The notes beneath the pieces were generated by a model. The model searched no databases. It had not been told where the DNA came from and was given only the letters and a program-made list of their open reading frames with translations. DNA of 39,154 nt. Source: Lachnospiraceae bacterium (GTDB lineage: Bacteria > Bacillota > Clostridia > Lachnospirales > Lachnospiraceae). How positions within the stretch are numbered: position 1 is the first letter of the stretch; each line of letters opens with the position of its first letter. Below, in pieces: positions 17,173 to 26,363 of this stretch. The translations under genes were made by a program, and so were the position numbers. Where the stretch lies: assembly GCA_022510605.1 (NCBI GenBank), contig JAFLTB010000022.1, forward strand, positions 1 to 39,154, written 5' to 3'.

Positions 17173-17922
17173 TTACATTCCTGGATATCCACCGGATATC
17201 CTCAAAATTTCCCCTGTAATATGTCCGGAAGCATCCGATAGCAGAAATTCTGTCCAATCTGCAATCTCCTCTACAGGAATCATACCATATGGTTGCTTCT
17301 CCTGTAAATAATCTTCAAAATCATCTCGTACATGTTTTGTATCCCATGCCATTTCTGTATCTACAAAAGCAGGTGCCAGTGCATTCACACGGATTTTTCG
17401 GTCTGCAAACTCTTTTGCCATAGTCTCTGTCACCGCATTCAACGCCGCCTTTGACGCTGCATACTGACTCATTGCCTTTTCGCACAAAAAAGAAGAAATA
17501 GAAGAAAAGCCGACAATACTCCCTCCATCATTAGAAAACTTTTTCTTGCAAAAATGTTTGCACAACTCCACATAAGCAAAATAATTAAGCTGCATGTGAG
17601 CCTGCATATCCTCTAAATCCACTACTTTGACCGGCATATCAATACACATTCCCGCCGCATATACTAACCCATCGGCCTTCAGATTTTCTGATTTCAGAAA
17701 TTGAAACAACAAGCCCAGTTTTTCTACATCAGCAAAATCGACCGTGTATATATACGACTCCCCCTGAAGCTGATTCTGTAGTTCTCTCAACTTCGTTTCA
17801 TTCCGGCCCACAAGTATCGTAATCGCTCCCGACTGATCCAGTTTTTTTACCACACCGGTTCCAATTCCCCCGGTCGCTCCTGCCACAATAATCACTTTAT
17901 CCTTCATATTAGTCTCAATCAT
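17173..17922 (-). CDS. SDR oxidoreductase, probable 3-oxoacyl-ACP reductase
   Basis: 249-residue classical short-chain dehydrogenase. It has GATGGIG (15-21) for the dinucleotide, YAAG in place of NNAG, catalytic Ser140/141 and Y154-AAS-K158. The C-terminus TGEILRISGGYPG is typical of FabG-like reductases. The ATG at 17922 is used because AGGAAGGA lies about eight bases before it; the longer frame overlaps ACP-3. Flanked by ACP-3 and ACP-2 and upstream of KASIII-A, it would reduce a 3-oxoacyl-ACP to the 3-hydroxyacyl-ACP. Confidence 0.88.
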   Translation of the reverse strand: MIETNMKDKVIIVAGATGGIGTGVVKKLDQSGAITILVGRNETKLRELQNQLQGESYIYTVDFADVEKLGLLFQFLKSENLKADGLVYAAGMCIDMPVKVVDLEDMQAHMQLNYFAYVELCKHFCKKKFSNDGGSIVGFSSISSFLCEKAMSQYAASKAALNAVTETMAKEFADRKIRVNALAPAFVDTEMAWDTKHVRDDFEDYLQEKQPYGMIPVEEIADWTEFLLSDASGHITGEILRISGGYPGM

Positions 17923-17944
17923 TCCGGTATCCTTCCTTTCTTCT

Positions 17945-18163
17945 CTATTCCAAAAATACAATAACATCCTGCACCGTCTGACACTTATTTATATCGCTGA
18001 CGGCTATAACAACACCGCTCCGTTTTCTCACTTCTGCCATCAGAGATAATTTGCCGATAGAATCCCATTCCTCTATATCATCCAATTCCATTTCCGGTTT
18101 TAATTCACCCTCATCAACATCCAAAATCTCTTCTAATAATGCAAGCTTTTCATCCACAGTCAT
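17945..18163 (-). CDS. Acyl carrier protein ACP-3
   Basis: 72-residue acidic protein with the phosphopantetheine site EEWDSIGKLSL. The sequence around it (ELDDIEEWDSIGKLSLMAEV, then TVQDVIVFL at the end) is close to ACP-4 and ACP-8, so the three form one subgroup. It lies between two SDR genes with no synthase directly next to it. Confidence 0.88.
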   Translation of the reverse strand: MTVDEKLALLEEILDVDEGELKPEMELDDIEEWDSIGKLSLMAEVRKRSGVVIAVSDINKCQTVQDVIVFLE

Positions 18164-18212
18164 CTTTATTTCCTCCTATATCTTTGATTAATGTAATTAA
18201 CAACTCTCTTCT

Positions 18213-18971
18213 TTACAAAAATTTTAATCCGGTACCACCATCAATGCGAATGGTCTGTCCAGTCATATAGGACGACCTTTCTGATGCCAGATACAGAATA
18301 GCATCCGCTATTTCTTCCGGTTTCCCTTTTCTTGGAATCACCATACGCTCTTCTAATTTTATCATGTCCTTATCCCTCATAATCGCTCCCATCTCTGTGT
18401 CCGTCATCCCCGGTGCCACTGCATTCACACGGATGCCATACTCTCCCAGTTGACAGGCCAGATTCTTTGTCGCTGCTATAATCGCCGCCTTAGAAGCACA
18501 ATATTCCAGTTCTCCCAGACCACTGCCATTCAATGCAGCAATCGACGACACATTGACAATGCTCCCCTTTTTCCTTCGGAGCATAACTCTGGCTATGTAC
18601 TGTGTTAATATCATTTGAGCCACAAAGTTTATCTCCATTGTCTTCCGGAACGATTGCACATCTGCCATTAAAAACCCCTGTGGCTGTGGGCATATTCCGG
18701 CATTGTTTACGAGTATATCAATCTGCTTCTCCCTTTTTCGTATCTGCTGTACTGCTGCCTTTATCTCTTCCTCGCTGGACAAATCAAAATAGATAGGGAA
18801 AATCGTTACCTCATACTCCTCCGCCAGAGTCTTCATATCTTTTTCAAACTCCGGATTCTCCTTTCTGGCACAGGCAAATATTGTCGCCTTTTCCTTTGCA
18901 AAGGTTTCTACAACCGCCCTGCCAATGCCCCGATTAGTTCCTGTTACCACCGCTACTTTACCGGTAAGCAT
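18213..18971 (-). CDS. SDR oxidoreductase, FabG-like
   Basis: 252-residue classical SDR and the most FabG-like of the island. It has TGTNRGIG (10-17), NNAG (89-92), Ser142/143, Y157-CAS-K161 and the ending TGQTIRIDGGTG. The start at 18971 follows AAAGGATG and lies four bases after the LuxE-2 stop; the longer frame to 19103 sits inside luxE. A 3-oxoacyl-ACP reductase is the likely role. Because it directly follows LuxE-2 it could instead reduce an aldehyde or ketone made by the LuxC-2/LuxE-2 pair. Confidence 0.88.
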   Translation of the reverse strand: MLTGKVAVVTGTNRGIGRAVVETFAKEKATIFACARKENPEFEKDMKTLAEEYEVTIFPIYFDLSSEEEIKAAVQQIRKREKQIDILVNNAGICPQPQGFLMADVQSFRKTMEINFVAQMILTQYIARVMLRRKKGSIVNVSSIAALNGSGLGELEYCASKAAIIAATKNLACQLGEYGIRVNAVAPGMTDTEMGAIMRDKDMIKLEERMVIPRKGKPEEIADAILYLASERSSYMTGQTIRIDGGTGLKFL

Positions 18972-18975
18972 CCCA

Positions 18976-20061
18976 TCATCCTTTCTTTTCAAACGTATCA
19001 CTGCAGCCACGAACCTCTGCCTGCTTGATGCGTCCATGTATTTTAAAATATTTCCCTTTTCTGCCACAAGGACAATCATCTTCTCCCAGCAGTTCTCCTT
19101 CATCCTCTGTCAGGAGAATGTGTCCCGGATAACTGCTTGGTAACAGGGAAAATAATTCAATCATTCCCCTCTCCCCATATCCCGCCACAGAGAAATCTCT
19201 GCTGCGCCGAATTAAGATATCCGAAAAATTGGAACAGTGCATATGTCCGTGCTCACACTCTACAAAGATAGAGCCAAGTTGTTCCGCCATTCCGTAATAG
19301 TTAAAGACTTGCACATTGCCAAGTGTATCACGAACAGTCTGATTAAATTTATCCGTGTCCACTGATTCGCTCTGTAACTTTTTCCAGCCCCCTACGTGAA
19401 ATAAAATACCATCCTCTATGTCCAATGAAAGATTCTTTTCCTGTAACTGATTCAGCACAAATTTCCAGATCATATAAGTATAGCCAAACAGTAAAATTTT
19501 TTCGCCTTTGTGAGCGGAAATATAATCTTTCAGTCTTTCCCTGTCCAGATTCATGTCCTCATCCAAAATATATTCCGGTTTTCTTCCAAACATGGTAAAA
19601 CCAATAATCCCAGCTCCTCTTGCAGAAAACATCGCCCTGTCTTTTCTCACCATCGGAGTATCCAGAATCAGCATCGGCAATCGCTTCTCTCCCAGATAGG
19701 AACTCATAATATGGGCAAGCACCTTTGTCTGCATACTGGAATTTTCGGCATCCAGACAGATTCTGGACACCTTCTGCCCGGACGTACCGGAGGAGGTCAT
19801 TGTTTTTGTAATCCTGTCCCGGGGAACGCTCCGAAGCTCATACTCCTTGAACATTCTCACCGGAAGCATCGGCATATCCTCTAATGAGCTCCTCTTATCC
19901 GTGTCATAGTGAAGCAGGTCCAGTACTTTCCCATACTCCTCACAGGAGGAATGGTGAAAACGAATCAGTTCATGAAAATCCTCTTCTAACATTTTGCGCT
20001 TTTCTTCCCCAGTCAGACCATATGGTGGGATTTCCAATAATTTTGTCAGATTTTCCTGCAT
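18976..20061 (-). CDS. LuxE-like acyl-protein synthetase (LuxE-2)
   Basis: 361-residue LuxE-family enzyme with the ATP loop TSSGTSGQ (89-96), the HVGGWKK block, a C-x-C-G-R-K-G-K-Y-F-K block and the acyl-accepting cysteine in EVRGCSDTF (Cys353). The ATG at 20061 has GGAGAGGTG about six bases upstream; the alternative GTG at 20070 overlaps the LuxC-2 stop but abuts the ribosome site. It would activate an acyl group and pass it to LuxC-2. Here luxC comes before luxE, the reverse of the 628-2969 pair, so the two modules did not arise by simple block duplication. Confidence 0.9.
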   Translation of the reverse strand: MQENLTKLLEIPPYGLTGEEKRKMLEEDFHELIRFHHSSCEEYGKVLDLLHYDTDKRSSLEDMPMLPVRMFKEYELRSVPRDRITKTMTSSGTSGQKVSRICLDAENSSMQTKVLAHIMSSYLGEKRLPMLILDTPMVRKDRAMFSARGAGIIGFTMFGRKPEYILDEDMNLDRERLKDYISAHKGEKILLFGYTYMIWKFVLNQLQEKNLSLDIEDGILFHVGGWKKLQSESVDTDKFNQTVRDTLGNVQVFNYYGMAEQLGSIFVECEHGHMHCSNFSDILIRRSRDFSVAGYGERGMIELFSLLPSSYPGHILLTEDEGELLGEDDCPCGRKGKYFKIHGRIKQAEVRGCSDTFEKKG

Positions 20062-20066
20062 GTTTC

Positions 20067-21884
20067 TCACCTCTCCAACAAATAGATATCCTCTGCTCCT
20101 ACGAAACGACCGCCCAAAGATATATATATATTGGCCACTTCCACATTCCGGGAGGATATCTCTCCGGTCAGTTTCTTATACCCCTTTTCCTTATAATACT
20201 GTGCCACATAGGAATATAGGGAGAGAGCCGCACCGCTGATCCGGTACTCCGGTCTGACAGCAGCCAGATAGACGGAAACTTCCCTTTCACTCTCTATCCT
20301 TGGGATAATAAATCCTGCTATTTCTTCTTTATATCGGCATATAAACCATTGTTCACAATCCATAATATACTGACGTATTTTCGTCTTTCTCCGTTCTTCA
20401 TTACGCGAAAATGTTACAACAAATCTCGTATCATCGGGAAAACATTCCTCTGCAATCTGACAAATCGTCTCCCGGTATTCTCCCGTCAGCAAAATCTCCA
20501 TACGGATTTTCTCTGCAAAATCCACTGCACTTCTCTGCAGCGGAATCTCGATTTTCTGTAATCGGTCTGCAAGCAGATATCCCTGCTCCTTCCGGATGGG
20601 AATCCGTCCAAGATCCGGTTTCTCCTGAATCCGGTATACCACTTCTGACTGTCCCGCAGGCAGCTGCATTTCAATCCTTCTCGACATCTGGGTTATAATA
20701 TCATATCCGTCCCAGAACACATCCATGTCCAAGGCACTGCCGAAGGGAACGACACGGTCGATTCCCATCAAATGATTATCTTCGATAAAGTGCTTTAATC
20801 TATCTCCGGACACTCCATAATACAACATGCTCTGTACTTTCTGTTGCATATATGGCAGAAGTTCTTCCATGGAATGTATCGTGTGCTGATAAAACATGCC
20901 AAACCGCCCCCGGTATTCGGTAATATCATCTGTAGTGATAGAAGGCACCTCCAACACATACAGAACATTTTCCCTCTGCAGTTTCAATCGGCACTCTGGC
21001 TTTTCAACTGCTGCCTTACACATTTCCATGTATTTATCACTGACTTTTATATCTTCCAAAGCATATCGTTTTTCTGCTACACGATATACCGCATCCCAAA
21101 AGCGCTCTGCGCTGTTTTCCACAGATTCTTCACGCATCTCCGGTGGCTGTAGAAAGAAAATCATATGAGGAGTGGAGCAGGCATTTTGATCCATTCCATA
21201 GGTGTCATTATAAAAGCCTTCTGCAAGACGGGTCATCTCTTCATCGGAACACTCCTTCAATACTCCACAGTCAATCACACCAAAGGAATAACGGTCTGCA
21301 AAGACTACTTCTATAGCCTTTGACTTTAATGCACAGGCTCTTACGTCATGAATCGTGTCATCCCCGCCCCAGATGATACGGACATCGCAGATCGCTGACA
21401 ACTCCTCTGTCATATGACTGCTCTTATCATAACTGAGTATCAGATTCCGGGATGCCAGGGACTTATATTTTTCCTGCTCCCATAATGACCGAATCCCATC
21501 ACATATGATCACGGTCTGTTCATATTCTTTGGATGGCACACGAACCACATTGGCATTGCCGGCCAGACAGCCAAAGGCAAAACTAAAGGCAAAATTCACC
21601 GGCACATTCGACGGGGTAATATGAAAAGCCAGTCCGCGCCCCAGGGCCACAATGTCCTTTGCAATCCCCTGCTTCCGCTTTAAAATATTACCCTTTCTGC
21701 ACCAGAAGGCAAAGGCCATCACATCCGGATACCCTGCCGTCCGCTTATCCCTGCGCAAAAGCCTGGACAGATCATCCAAAAACTCACAGACAATATCGGA
21801 ATAAACCGGCAGCGGTTGTATTTCCATATTCACCTTTCCCGCATATATGGTGCAGTTTGTATCCTGATTCAGCTTCAGCTCCAT
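20067..21884 (-). CDS. LuxC-like acyl reductase fused to a GNAT-like domain (LuxC-2)
   Basis: 605 residues, about 190 longer than LuxC-1. Residues 1-412 are LuxC, with GRGLAFHITPSNVPVNF (about 82-98), IIWGGDDT and the catalytic cysteine in DQNAC (Cys236). The remaining part (413-605) resembles a GNAT acyltransferase. Its strand EEIAGFIIPR is followed by VSVYLAAVRPEYRISGAA where the acetyl-CoA loop would be, then KKLTGEISSRNVEVANIYISLG. The start at 21884 is chosen because the longer frame to 21947 overlaps the preceding gene by 29 bases; the ribosome site is only moderate. Fusion of an aldehyde-forming enzyme with an acyltransferase suggests the two act on the same chain (inference). Confidence 0.85.
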   Translation of the reverse strand: MELKLNQDTNCTIYAGKVNMEIQPLPVYSDIVCEFLDDLSRLLRRDKRTAGYPDVMAFAFWCRKGNILKRKQGIAKDIVALGRGLAFHITPSNVPVNFAFSFAFGCLAGNANVVRVPSKEYEQTVIICDGIRSLWEQEKYKSLASRNLILSYDKSSHMTEELSAICDVRIIWGGDDTIHDVRACALKSKAIEVVFADRYSFGVIDCGVLKECSDEEMTRLAEGFYNDTYGMDQNACSTPHMIFFLQPPEMREESVENSAERFWDAVYRVAEKRYALEDIKVSDKYMEMCKAAVEKPECRLKLQRENVLYVLEVPSITTDDITEYRGRFGMFYQHTIHSMEELLPYMQQKVQSMLYYGVSGDRLKHFIEDNHLMGIDRVVPFGSALDMDVFWDGYDIITQMSRRIEMQLPAGQSEVVYRIQEKPDLGRIPIRKEQGYLLADRLQKIEIPLQRSAVDFAEKIRMEILLTGEYRETICQIAEECFPDDTRFVVTFSRNEERRKTKIRQYIMDCEQWFICRYKEEIAGFIIPRIESEREVSVYLAAVRPEYRISGAALSLYSYVAQYYKEKGYKKLTGEISSRNVEVANIYISLGGRFVGAEDIYLLER

Positions 21885-21918
21885 TATCACTTCACATCCT
21901 GATCCTTTGCTCTGTTCT

Positions 21919-23604
21919 CTACATTCCCACAGAGAGTAAATTTCCATTAGTATACAGGGACTCCTCCGAGAGAAGATATTTCACCGCATGGTTAATATAC
22001 TGCGGTCTTTTCATTTCCTGGGGACATCCTTCCTGTAAAAACTTCTCAATCCACTCCTGTCCACTTCCTGTAACCTGAACCAGATTACATTTATCTTCAT
22101 CATAAAGTACGGCATTGACCCTGATACCATGGTCAGACAGCGTATCCTGCACTTGGGAAATCAGAACTTCAACATGACGTCTTCCCTTATCATAGGTTTC
22201 CTGTTCTCCTCTGTTCCGATAAGTATCCTCATTGGATACAATCACCACACTGGCCTGGTCATTCAGGATTCCTGCTTCTTTTATCGCTGATACCTCTGTA
22301 ACGTTGACACACCTTTTATTTGGATATACAATGCCATCCAGACACAGTCCCTTATCCTTACACAAACTGGCAATTTTATGAATGAGAGCTTCTCCGGTGC
22401 CGGAAATAAAGCAGGAGTCCCAAAACAGATCTCCCTGTATGTAGGACAGTCTGTCCGAATCCGAACCCGCCAGAATTACTCGTGTTGATTTATCATCCAG
22501 ATAGCGGCTGATATACTGTCCCATCTCCGTATCTGCATCCATAACCAGCACACATTTGCCTTTCAAATCTTCCACCATTTCTTTATCTTCGTCATAGTGC
22601 TCATCCGTCTCAAAAACAGGCAGGATATTTTCTACCGGTATCTCCGAATAAATCATTCCCCAGGATAAGCCGACACCAAATCCACATAACAGCAGACGAA
22701 CTGTGTCCTTATCCCTGAATCTGTCCACATTGGCACAGACTGTCACTGGGACAGAGGTCCCGGAAGTGTTCCCGTATTCCTCCAGAGAACGCAACTCCTT
22801 TCCTTCCGGAATGTCGCAGACTGCAGCTATATTATCCAAAATCATTTTTTGCGCCTGATGGAATACATAGTAGTCGATATCACTTTCTGTTAAATTAAAA
22901 CGATTTCTAAAAGCTTTCACATCTTCCGCTACATCATTGATAGCAAATTCAAACACAACTTCCCCTTGCATCCTGCAGTCCCCGCCTTGGTGCTCTATAA
23001 TAGCTTCAAAGCCGGTACCGTCCGACTTGTTCAAAAACTGCATAGAATGATGTTTCACTTTTTCCAAAGCAACGGCGGCTCCTGCCGCACCAAAAAGAAT
23101 ACTACTCGCCAGCACGTCTTCGTCTAATTTCTTATCCGGCTCCAACACCTGCCCGGATATATCTCCCAACAGAAGCAGCGCCTTATCAGACACTTCACAG
23201 TTTTGCAAAAGTGCAGAAACCACATGGACGCCCGCATTAAAACTGGAACATCCAAGATTGATATCAAAGACCACACAGTCCTTCCCAATCCCCAGTCTCT
23301 GCTGCAGAAAGAATGCCGTGGAAGGCAGTTCATAATTAGGAGTCTGGGTCACCATGATCAGAACCTTGATATCTTCTTTGTTCCATTCCAGTTTATCTAA
23401 CAGCCGAACTGCCGCTGCATAGCACAAATCAGAGGTTCTCTGGTGAGGTCCCGAGATATGCCGTTTGAAAACCCCTGTCAGCTTGGACTGCTTCTTTGTT
23501 CTTCTCGCTCCCAAAACACTCTCAAACGACTTGTTTTCCTCCACATATCCAGGAACGGCTGCCGCCATCCCCTGAATCTTAACATTATCAAATTCACCTG
23601 TCAT
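21919..23604 (-). CDS. KASIII fused to a degenerate SDR domain (KASIII-B)
   Basis: 561 residues. The front part (1-330) is an intact KASIII with Cys119 (NLGCSSF), His249 (VFHQAQKM) and Asn279 (YGNTSGTSVP). The back part (about 347-561) has the length and ending of an SDR (GIRVNAVL, YLLSEESLYTNGNLLSVG). Its cofactor glycine motif reads MDADTEMG, the NNAG block reads VYPNKR, and the YxxxK pair reads Y471-DKG-R475, so it should not reduce anything. The ATG at 23604 has AGGTGA upstream and aligns with the other KASIII N-termini. ACP-4 lies nine bases upstream. Elsewhere in the island the same pair exists as two genes overlapping by one base (KASIII-D and its SDR). Confidence 0.87.
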   Translation of the reverse strand: MTGEFDNVKIQGMAAAVPGYVEENKSFESVLGARRTKKQSKLTGVFKRHISGPHQRTSDLCYAAAVRLLDKLEWNKEDIKVLIMVTQTPNYELPSTAFFLQQRLGIGKDCVVFDINLGCSSFNAGVHVVSALLQNCEVSDKALLLLGDISGQVLEPDKKLDEDVLASSILFGAAGAAVALEKVKHHSMQFLNKSDGTGFEAIIEHQGGDCRMQGEVVFEFAINDVAEDVKAFRNRFNLTESDIDYYVFHQAQKMILDNIAAVCDIPEGKELRSLEEYGNTSGTSVPVTVCANVDRFRDKDTVRLLLCGFGVGLSWGMIYSEIPVENILPVFETDEHYDEDKEMVEDLKGKCVLVMDADTEMGQYISRYLDDKSTRVILAGSDSDRLSYIQGDLFWDSCFISGTGEALIHKIASLCKDKGLCLDGIVYPNKRCVNVTEVSAIKEAGILNDQASVVIVSNEDTYRNRGEQETYDKGRRHVEVLISQVQDTLSDHGIRVNAVLYDEDKCNLVQVTGSGQEWIEKFLQEGCPQEMKRPQYINHAVKYLLSEESLYTNGNLLSVGM

Positions 23605-23613
23605 TTTGGTCAC

Positions 23614-23832
23614 CTACTGTAAATAATCACAAATATCCTGAACCGTCTTAAATTCCTTGATTTCATCTACGGTCAGACGCTTGCCAAATTGCTTCTTCAC
23701 CTCTCCCATCAGGGACAATTTGCTGAGTGAATCCCACTCTTCAAAATCATCCAGTACGGAATCCGGCTTTAAAGTACCCTCATCCAAATCCATAACGTCT
23801 TCTAACAGTTCAATTTTTTCTTCTAATGACAT
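23614..23832 (-). CDS. Acyl carrier protein ACP-4
   Basis: 72-residue acidic protein with the phosphopantetheine site EEWDSLSKLSL and a TVQDICDYL ending, close to ACP-3 and ACP-8. It is immediately upstream of KASIII-B and is the natural carrier for that synthase. Confidence 0.88.
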   Translation of the reverse strand: MSLEEKIELLEDVMDLDEGTLKPDSVLDDFEEWDSLSKLSLMGEVKKQFGKRLTVDEIKEFKTVQDICDYLQ

Positions 23833-23859
23833 CTTCCTCTACCTCTTTTCATTTATTAT

Positions 23860-24861
23860 TTATATTACATGGTTTGGACGATCCTGATCGCCAAATCCAC
23901 GGTATACATGAATCTTGTCCTTGTGCCATGTGTAGAAAAATATTTCTATATTTTCCTGTACAAAGGGGGCAAAATAGTTTGGAATTATATTGGTATCCTT
24001 TTCCTCCCGTCGGACAAAGCCGGCATCTCGTAATATGGTTCCCTCTATCCCATAGCAGTAAAAATCTATGTACTCATAATCCCCTTCTTCTATCAACTGG
24101 TCAAATGACTCCCCCGCAAAGGCGAGGTCTTCATCTCTTCCAAAAAAATCCACAATACGAAGCACCTTTGCCCCCGAGACATTTTCCTCCCTCATCACAA
24201 TAGCACTTTTTAGCTGACCATTAAGACGCAGTCCATATACTCTATATGAAAAATAGGGATGCTCATAGTAACGGTGTTCAATATAGTTCATGCTTCTGCG
24301 AGGGCAATCTTTGGCTATCTCGTCCAAGTCCACGTTACTCCGAAACTGCTCTGCCGTTTCCAGTGGCTCAAGTACTACCCCGGTCTTTTTAATATCCGGC
24401 CGTTCGTAATGGTTAATGCGGGCAACCACAAAACTTTCCCGTTTTCCCAGGCGGTAGTAATGCTCCATCATTCCCACATTATCGCTTAATGCCGCAAGCG
24501 CTTTGGCATACCGTTTCATAATCCCCGGTGAAATCAGATTCCGGCAACCCATATTCGCCTCAAAAAAACGAGCCATTTCCTCCCCCAGCATCCGCTCCTC
24601 CGGATTTTTGAGAGCGCGAATCATCATAGAGGACATACAGGCCCCGTCCCCCTCTGCCATAGGCATGTATCCCATGGAGGCATAAATCTTACCCGTGGTA
24701 TCGTCTTCTGCTATTATATAAAATACCTCCCCGTTTCGCACATGCTGAAATTCAAACATCTTTCTGTCATTTCCCATAATATGTCCTTTTTTCCAGTCTT
24801 CATCAATATGTTTCATGATACGGGGTATGTCTTCATACGTGGCTTGTCTGATTTTTATCAT
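23860..24861 (-). CDS. GNAT-type acyltransferase (GNAT-335), paralogue of the 36687 gene
   Basis: 333 residues opening MIKIRQATYEDIPRIMKHID, a typical GNAT first strand and helix, with a further GNAT-like region toward the C-terminus (YEYIDFYCYGIEGTILRDAGF). The opening, the WKKGHI block, the NIIPNYF-PF block and the C-terminal GDQDRP are shared with the gene at 36687-37679. The second ATG (24861) is preferred since GAGGT lies seven bases before it. It precedes ACP-4 and KASIII-B just as its paralogue precedes an SDR, two ACPs and KASIII-D, so this acyltransferase travels with a KASIII unit. It may transfer the ACP-bound acyl group to an amino-sugar (inference). Confidence 0.78.
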   Translation of the reverse strand: MIKIRQATYEDIPRIMKHIDEDWKKGHIMGNDRKMFEFQHVRNGEVFYIIAEDDTTGKIYASMGYMPMAEGDGACMSSMMIRALKNPEERMLGEEMARFFEANMGCRNLISPGIMKRYAKALAALSDNVGMMEHYYRLGKRESFVVARINHYERPDIKKTGVVLEPLETAEQFRSNVDLDEIAKDCPRRSMNYIEHRYYEHPYFSYRVYGLRLNGQLKSAIVMREENVSGAKVLRIVDFFGRDEDLAFAGESFDQLIEEGDYEYIDFYCYGIEGTILRDAGFVRREEKDTNIIPNYFAPFVQENIEIFFYTWHKDKIHVYRGFGDQDRPNHVI

Positions 24862-24902
24862 ACTCATACCTCTATTTCTTCTATATCTTATAAAATCGGA
24901 TG

Positions 24903-26363
24903 TTATCCTTTCTTTTTTCTATCCTTCTTTCCATTAAAGGTCTTTGGAATATCCTCCACGATATCAATTACTTTTGGCACCTTATAAGATTCCAATTTTT
25001 CCTTCATATATTTCTTCAGTTCATCCATAACAAAACTTTCATTCACTACAACAGAAAGTTTCAAAAAAGAGCCGATTACTGAATCTAATTCTTCCACCAG
25101 CATACACTCTTCCACGCCGTCAAAAAGTTCAATAATCTCTTCGACCTCTGTCGGTGCAATTTTGTACCCGCCTATATTTATCACATCATCTTTTCTTCCA
25201 AGCAGATAAACAAATCCATCTTCCGCAAAATATCCGATATCATTCGTATATATAAGACCATTGCGCAGAGCTTGCTTTGTCAATTCCTCATCACCAAGAT
25301 ATCCCTGCATATTTACTTTACCCTCACATACTAACAACCCGGGATTTTCCTTTGAAGACTCAATTTTATTTCCTTCATCATCCACAAAAAACAAATTTGC
25401 ATGATGGCTTGGTTTTCCTGCACATCCCGCTTCCTTTTTATAATGATTATAATCATATATTACGATAGCACCCGCCTCAGACGAACCATAGGAATTATAC
25501 AATCTGGCATCCGGGAGCAGCTCGCCCAGCTTCTGCCGCAGATTTTCCGGCATAGGCGCTGTTGAATTCTCCATATATTCAATGCGGTCACGATATTCAC
25601 TTAATTTATCTCCCGTTATCTGTAGCAAAACCCGGATTCCGGATGGGGGAATACACATACAATTAATCGGATATTTATCCAATGCGCCAAAGAAATTTTT
25701 CATTGAACTCATGCCCTGAATCACGACAACACTGCTTCCCTTAATAATCGCCGTATAAACCTTACGAATAGGATTTGCATGATTTAATGGGCCCACAACT
25801 AACATACAATCCGAATCCTTTATATCTAACCCATACATGATATTTTCTGCCGTTGCAAACAGATTTTCATGCGACAAAATAACTCCCTTTGATTTTCCTG
25901 TTGTTCCGGTCGTCAGCATTACATCTGCATAATCACTGTCTAAGGGAAAATCCTCCCATGAATCCGGCTCATTCACGGCATCCATTTTCTCGTATACCTT
26001 CTTTAAGTCAAAAATAGACACGGAACTTTCAATGGCTTCTTCTTTATGGGATAAAATAAGTGAAGCACCTGTCTCTTTCTGCATTTCTAACATGGTTTCC
26101 ATGGGCACATCTGTTTCCAGGGGAACGGCAACTGCTCCGAGGAGATGAATGCCAAAATACACTATGATATGCTCCAATGTCTGGGACGAACGAATCAATA
26201 CATAGTCATGTTTCTTAATCTTATATTCAACCTTCATGATGTAAGCGATGCACTTCACTTTACTCCATAATTCAGCATAGGTCAGCGAACGGTCAATGTC
26301 CGCTGCTGCCATCTTATTCGGAGTTTCCCCGGCATGCTTCTTCAGATACTGTTCAATCGTCAT
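24903..26363 (-). CDS. AMP-forming acyl ligase (AMP-486)
   Basis: 486-residue ANL enzyme with TTGTTGKSKGV (151-161), YGSSEAG, TNDIGYFAEDGFVYLLGRKDD and the catalytic lysine region FNGKKDRKK at the C-terminus. The A4-equivalent block is PLNHANP, as in acid-CoA ligases, so the substrate is probably a simple carboxylic acid. Its first 11 bases overlap the end of the importer ATPase gene, so it is translationally coupled to the importer. This invites the reading that the importer brings in the acid that the ligase loads onto CoA or ACP-4 (inference). Confidence 0.87.
   Translation of the reverse strand: MTIEQYLKKHAGETPNKMAAADIDRSLTYAELWSKVKCIAYIMKVEYKIKKHDYVLIRSSQTLEHIIVYFGIHLLGAVAVPLETDVPMETMLEMQKETGASLILSHKEEAIESSVSIFDLKKVYEKMDAVNEPDSWEDFPLDSDYADVMLTTGTTGKSKGVILSHENLFATAENIMYGLDIKDSDCMLVVGPLNHANPIRKVYTAIIKGSSVVVIQGMSSMKNFFGALDKYPINCMCIPPSGIRVLLQITGDKLSEYRDRIEYMENSTAPMPENLRQKLGELLPDARLYNSYGSSEAGAIVIYDYNHYKKEAGCAGKPSHHANLFFVDDEGNKIESSKENPGLLVCEGKVNMQGYLGDEELTKQALRNGLIYTNDIGYFAEDGFVYLLGRKDDVINIGGYKIAPTEVEEIIELFDGVEECMLVEELDSVIGSFLKLSVVVNESFVMDELKKYMKEKLESYKVPKVIDIVEDIPKTFNGKKDRKKKG

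Noticed and set aside
628-21884. Bioluminescence (lux) system suggested by LuxC and LuxE homologues
   Set aside because: No LuxA, LuxB, LuxD or LuxG-type gene is present. The LuxC/LuxE pairs are embedded among carrier-protein, KASIII and sugar genes.
9833-26363. Modular NRPS/PKS cluster
   Set aside because: There are no condensation, acyltransferase or thioesterase domains and no multidomain megasynthase. All carriers and ligases are free-standing.
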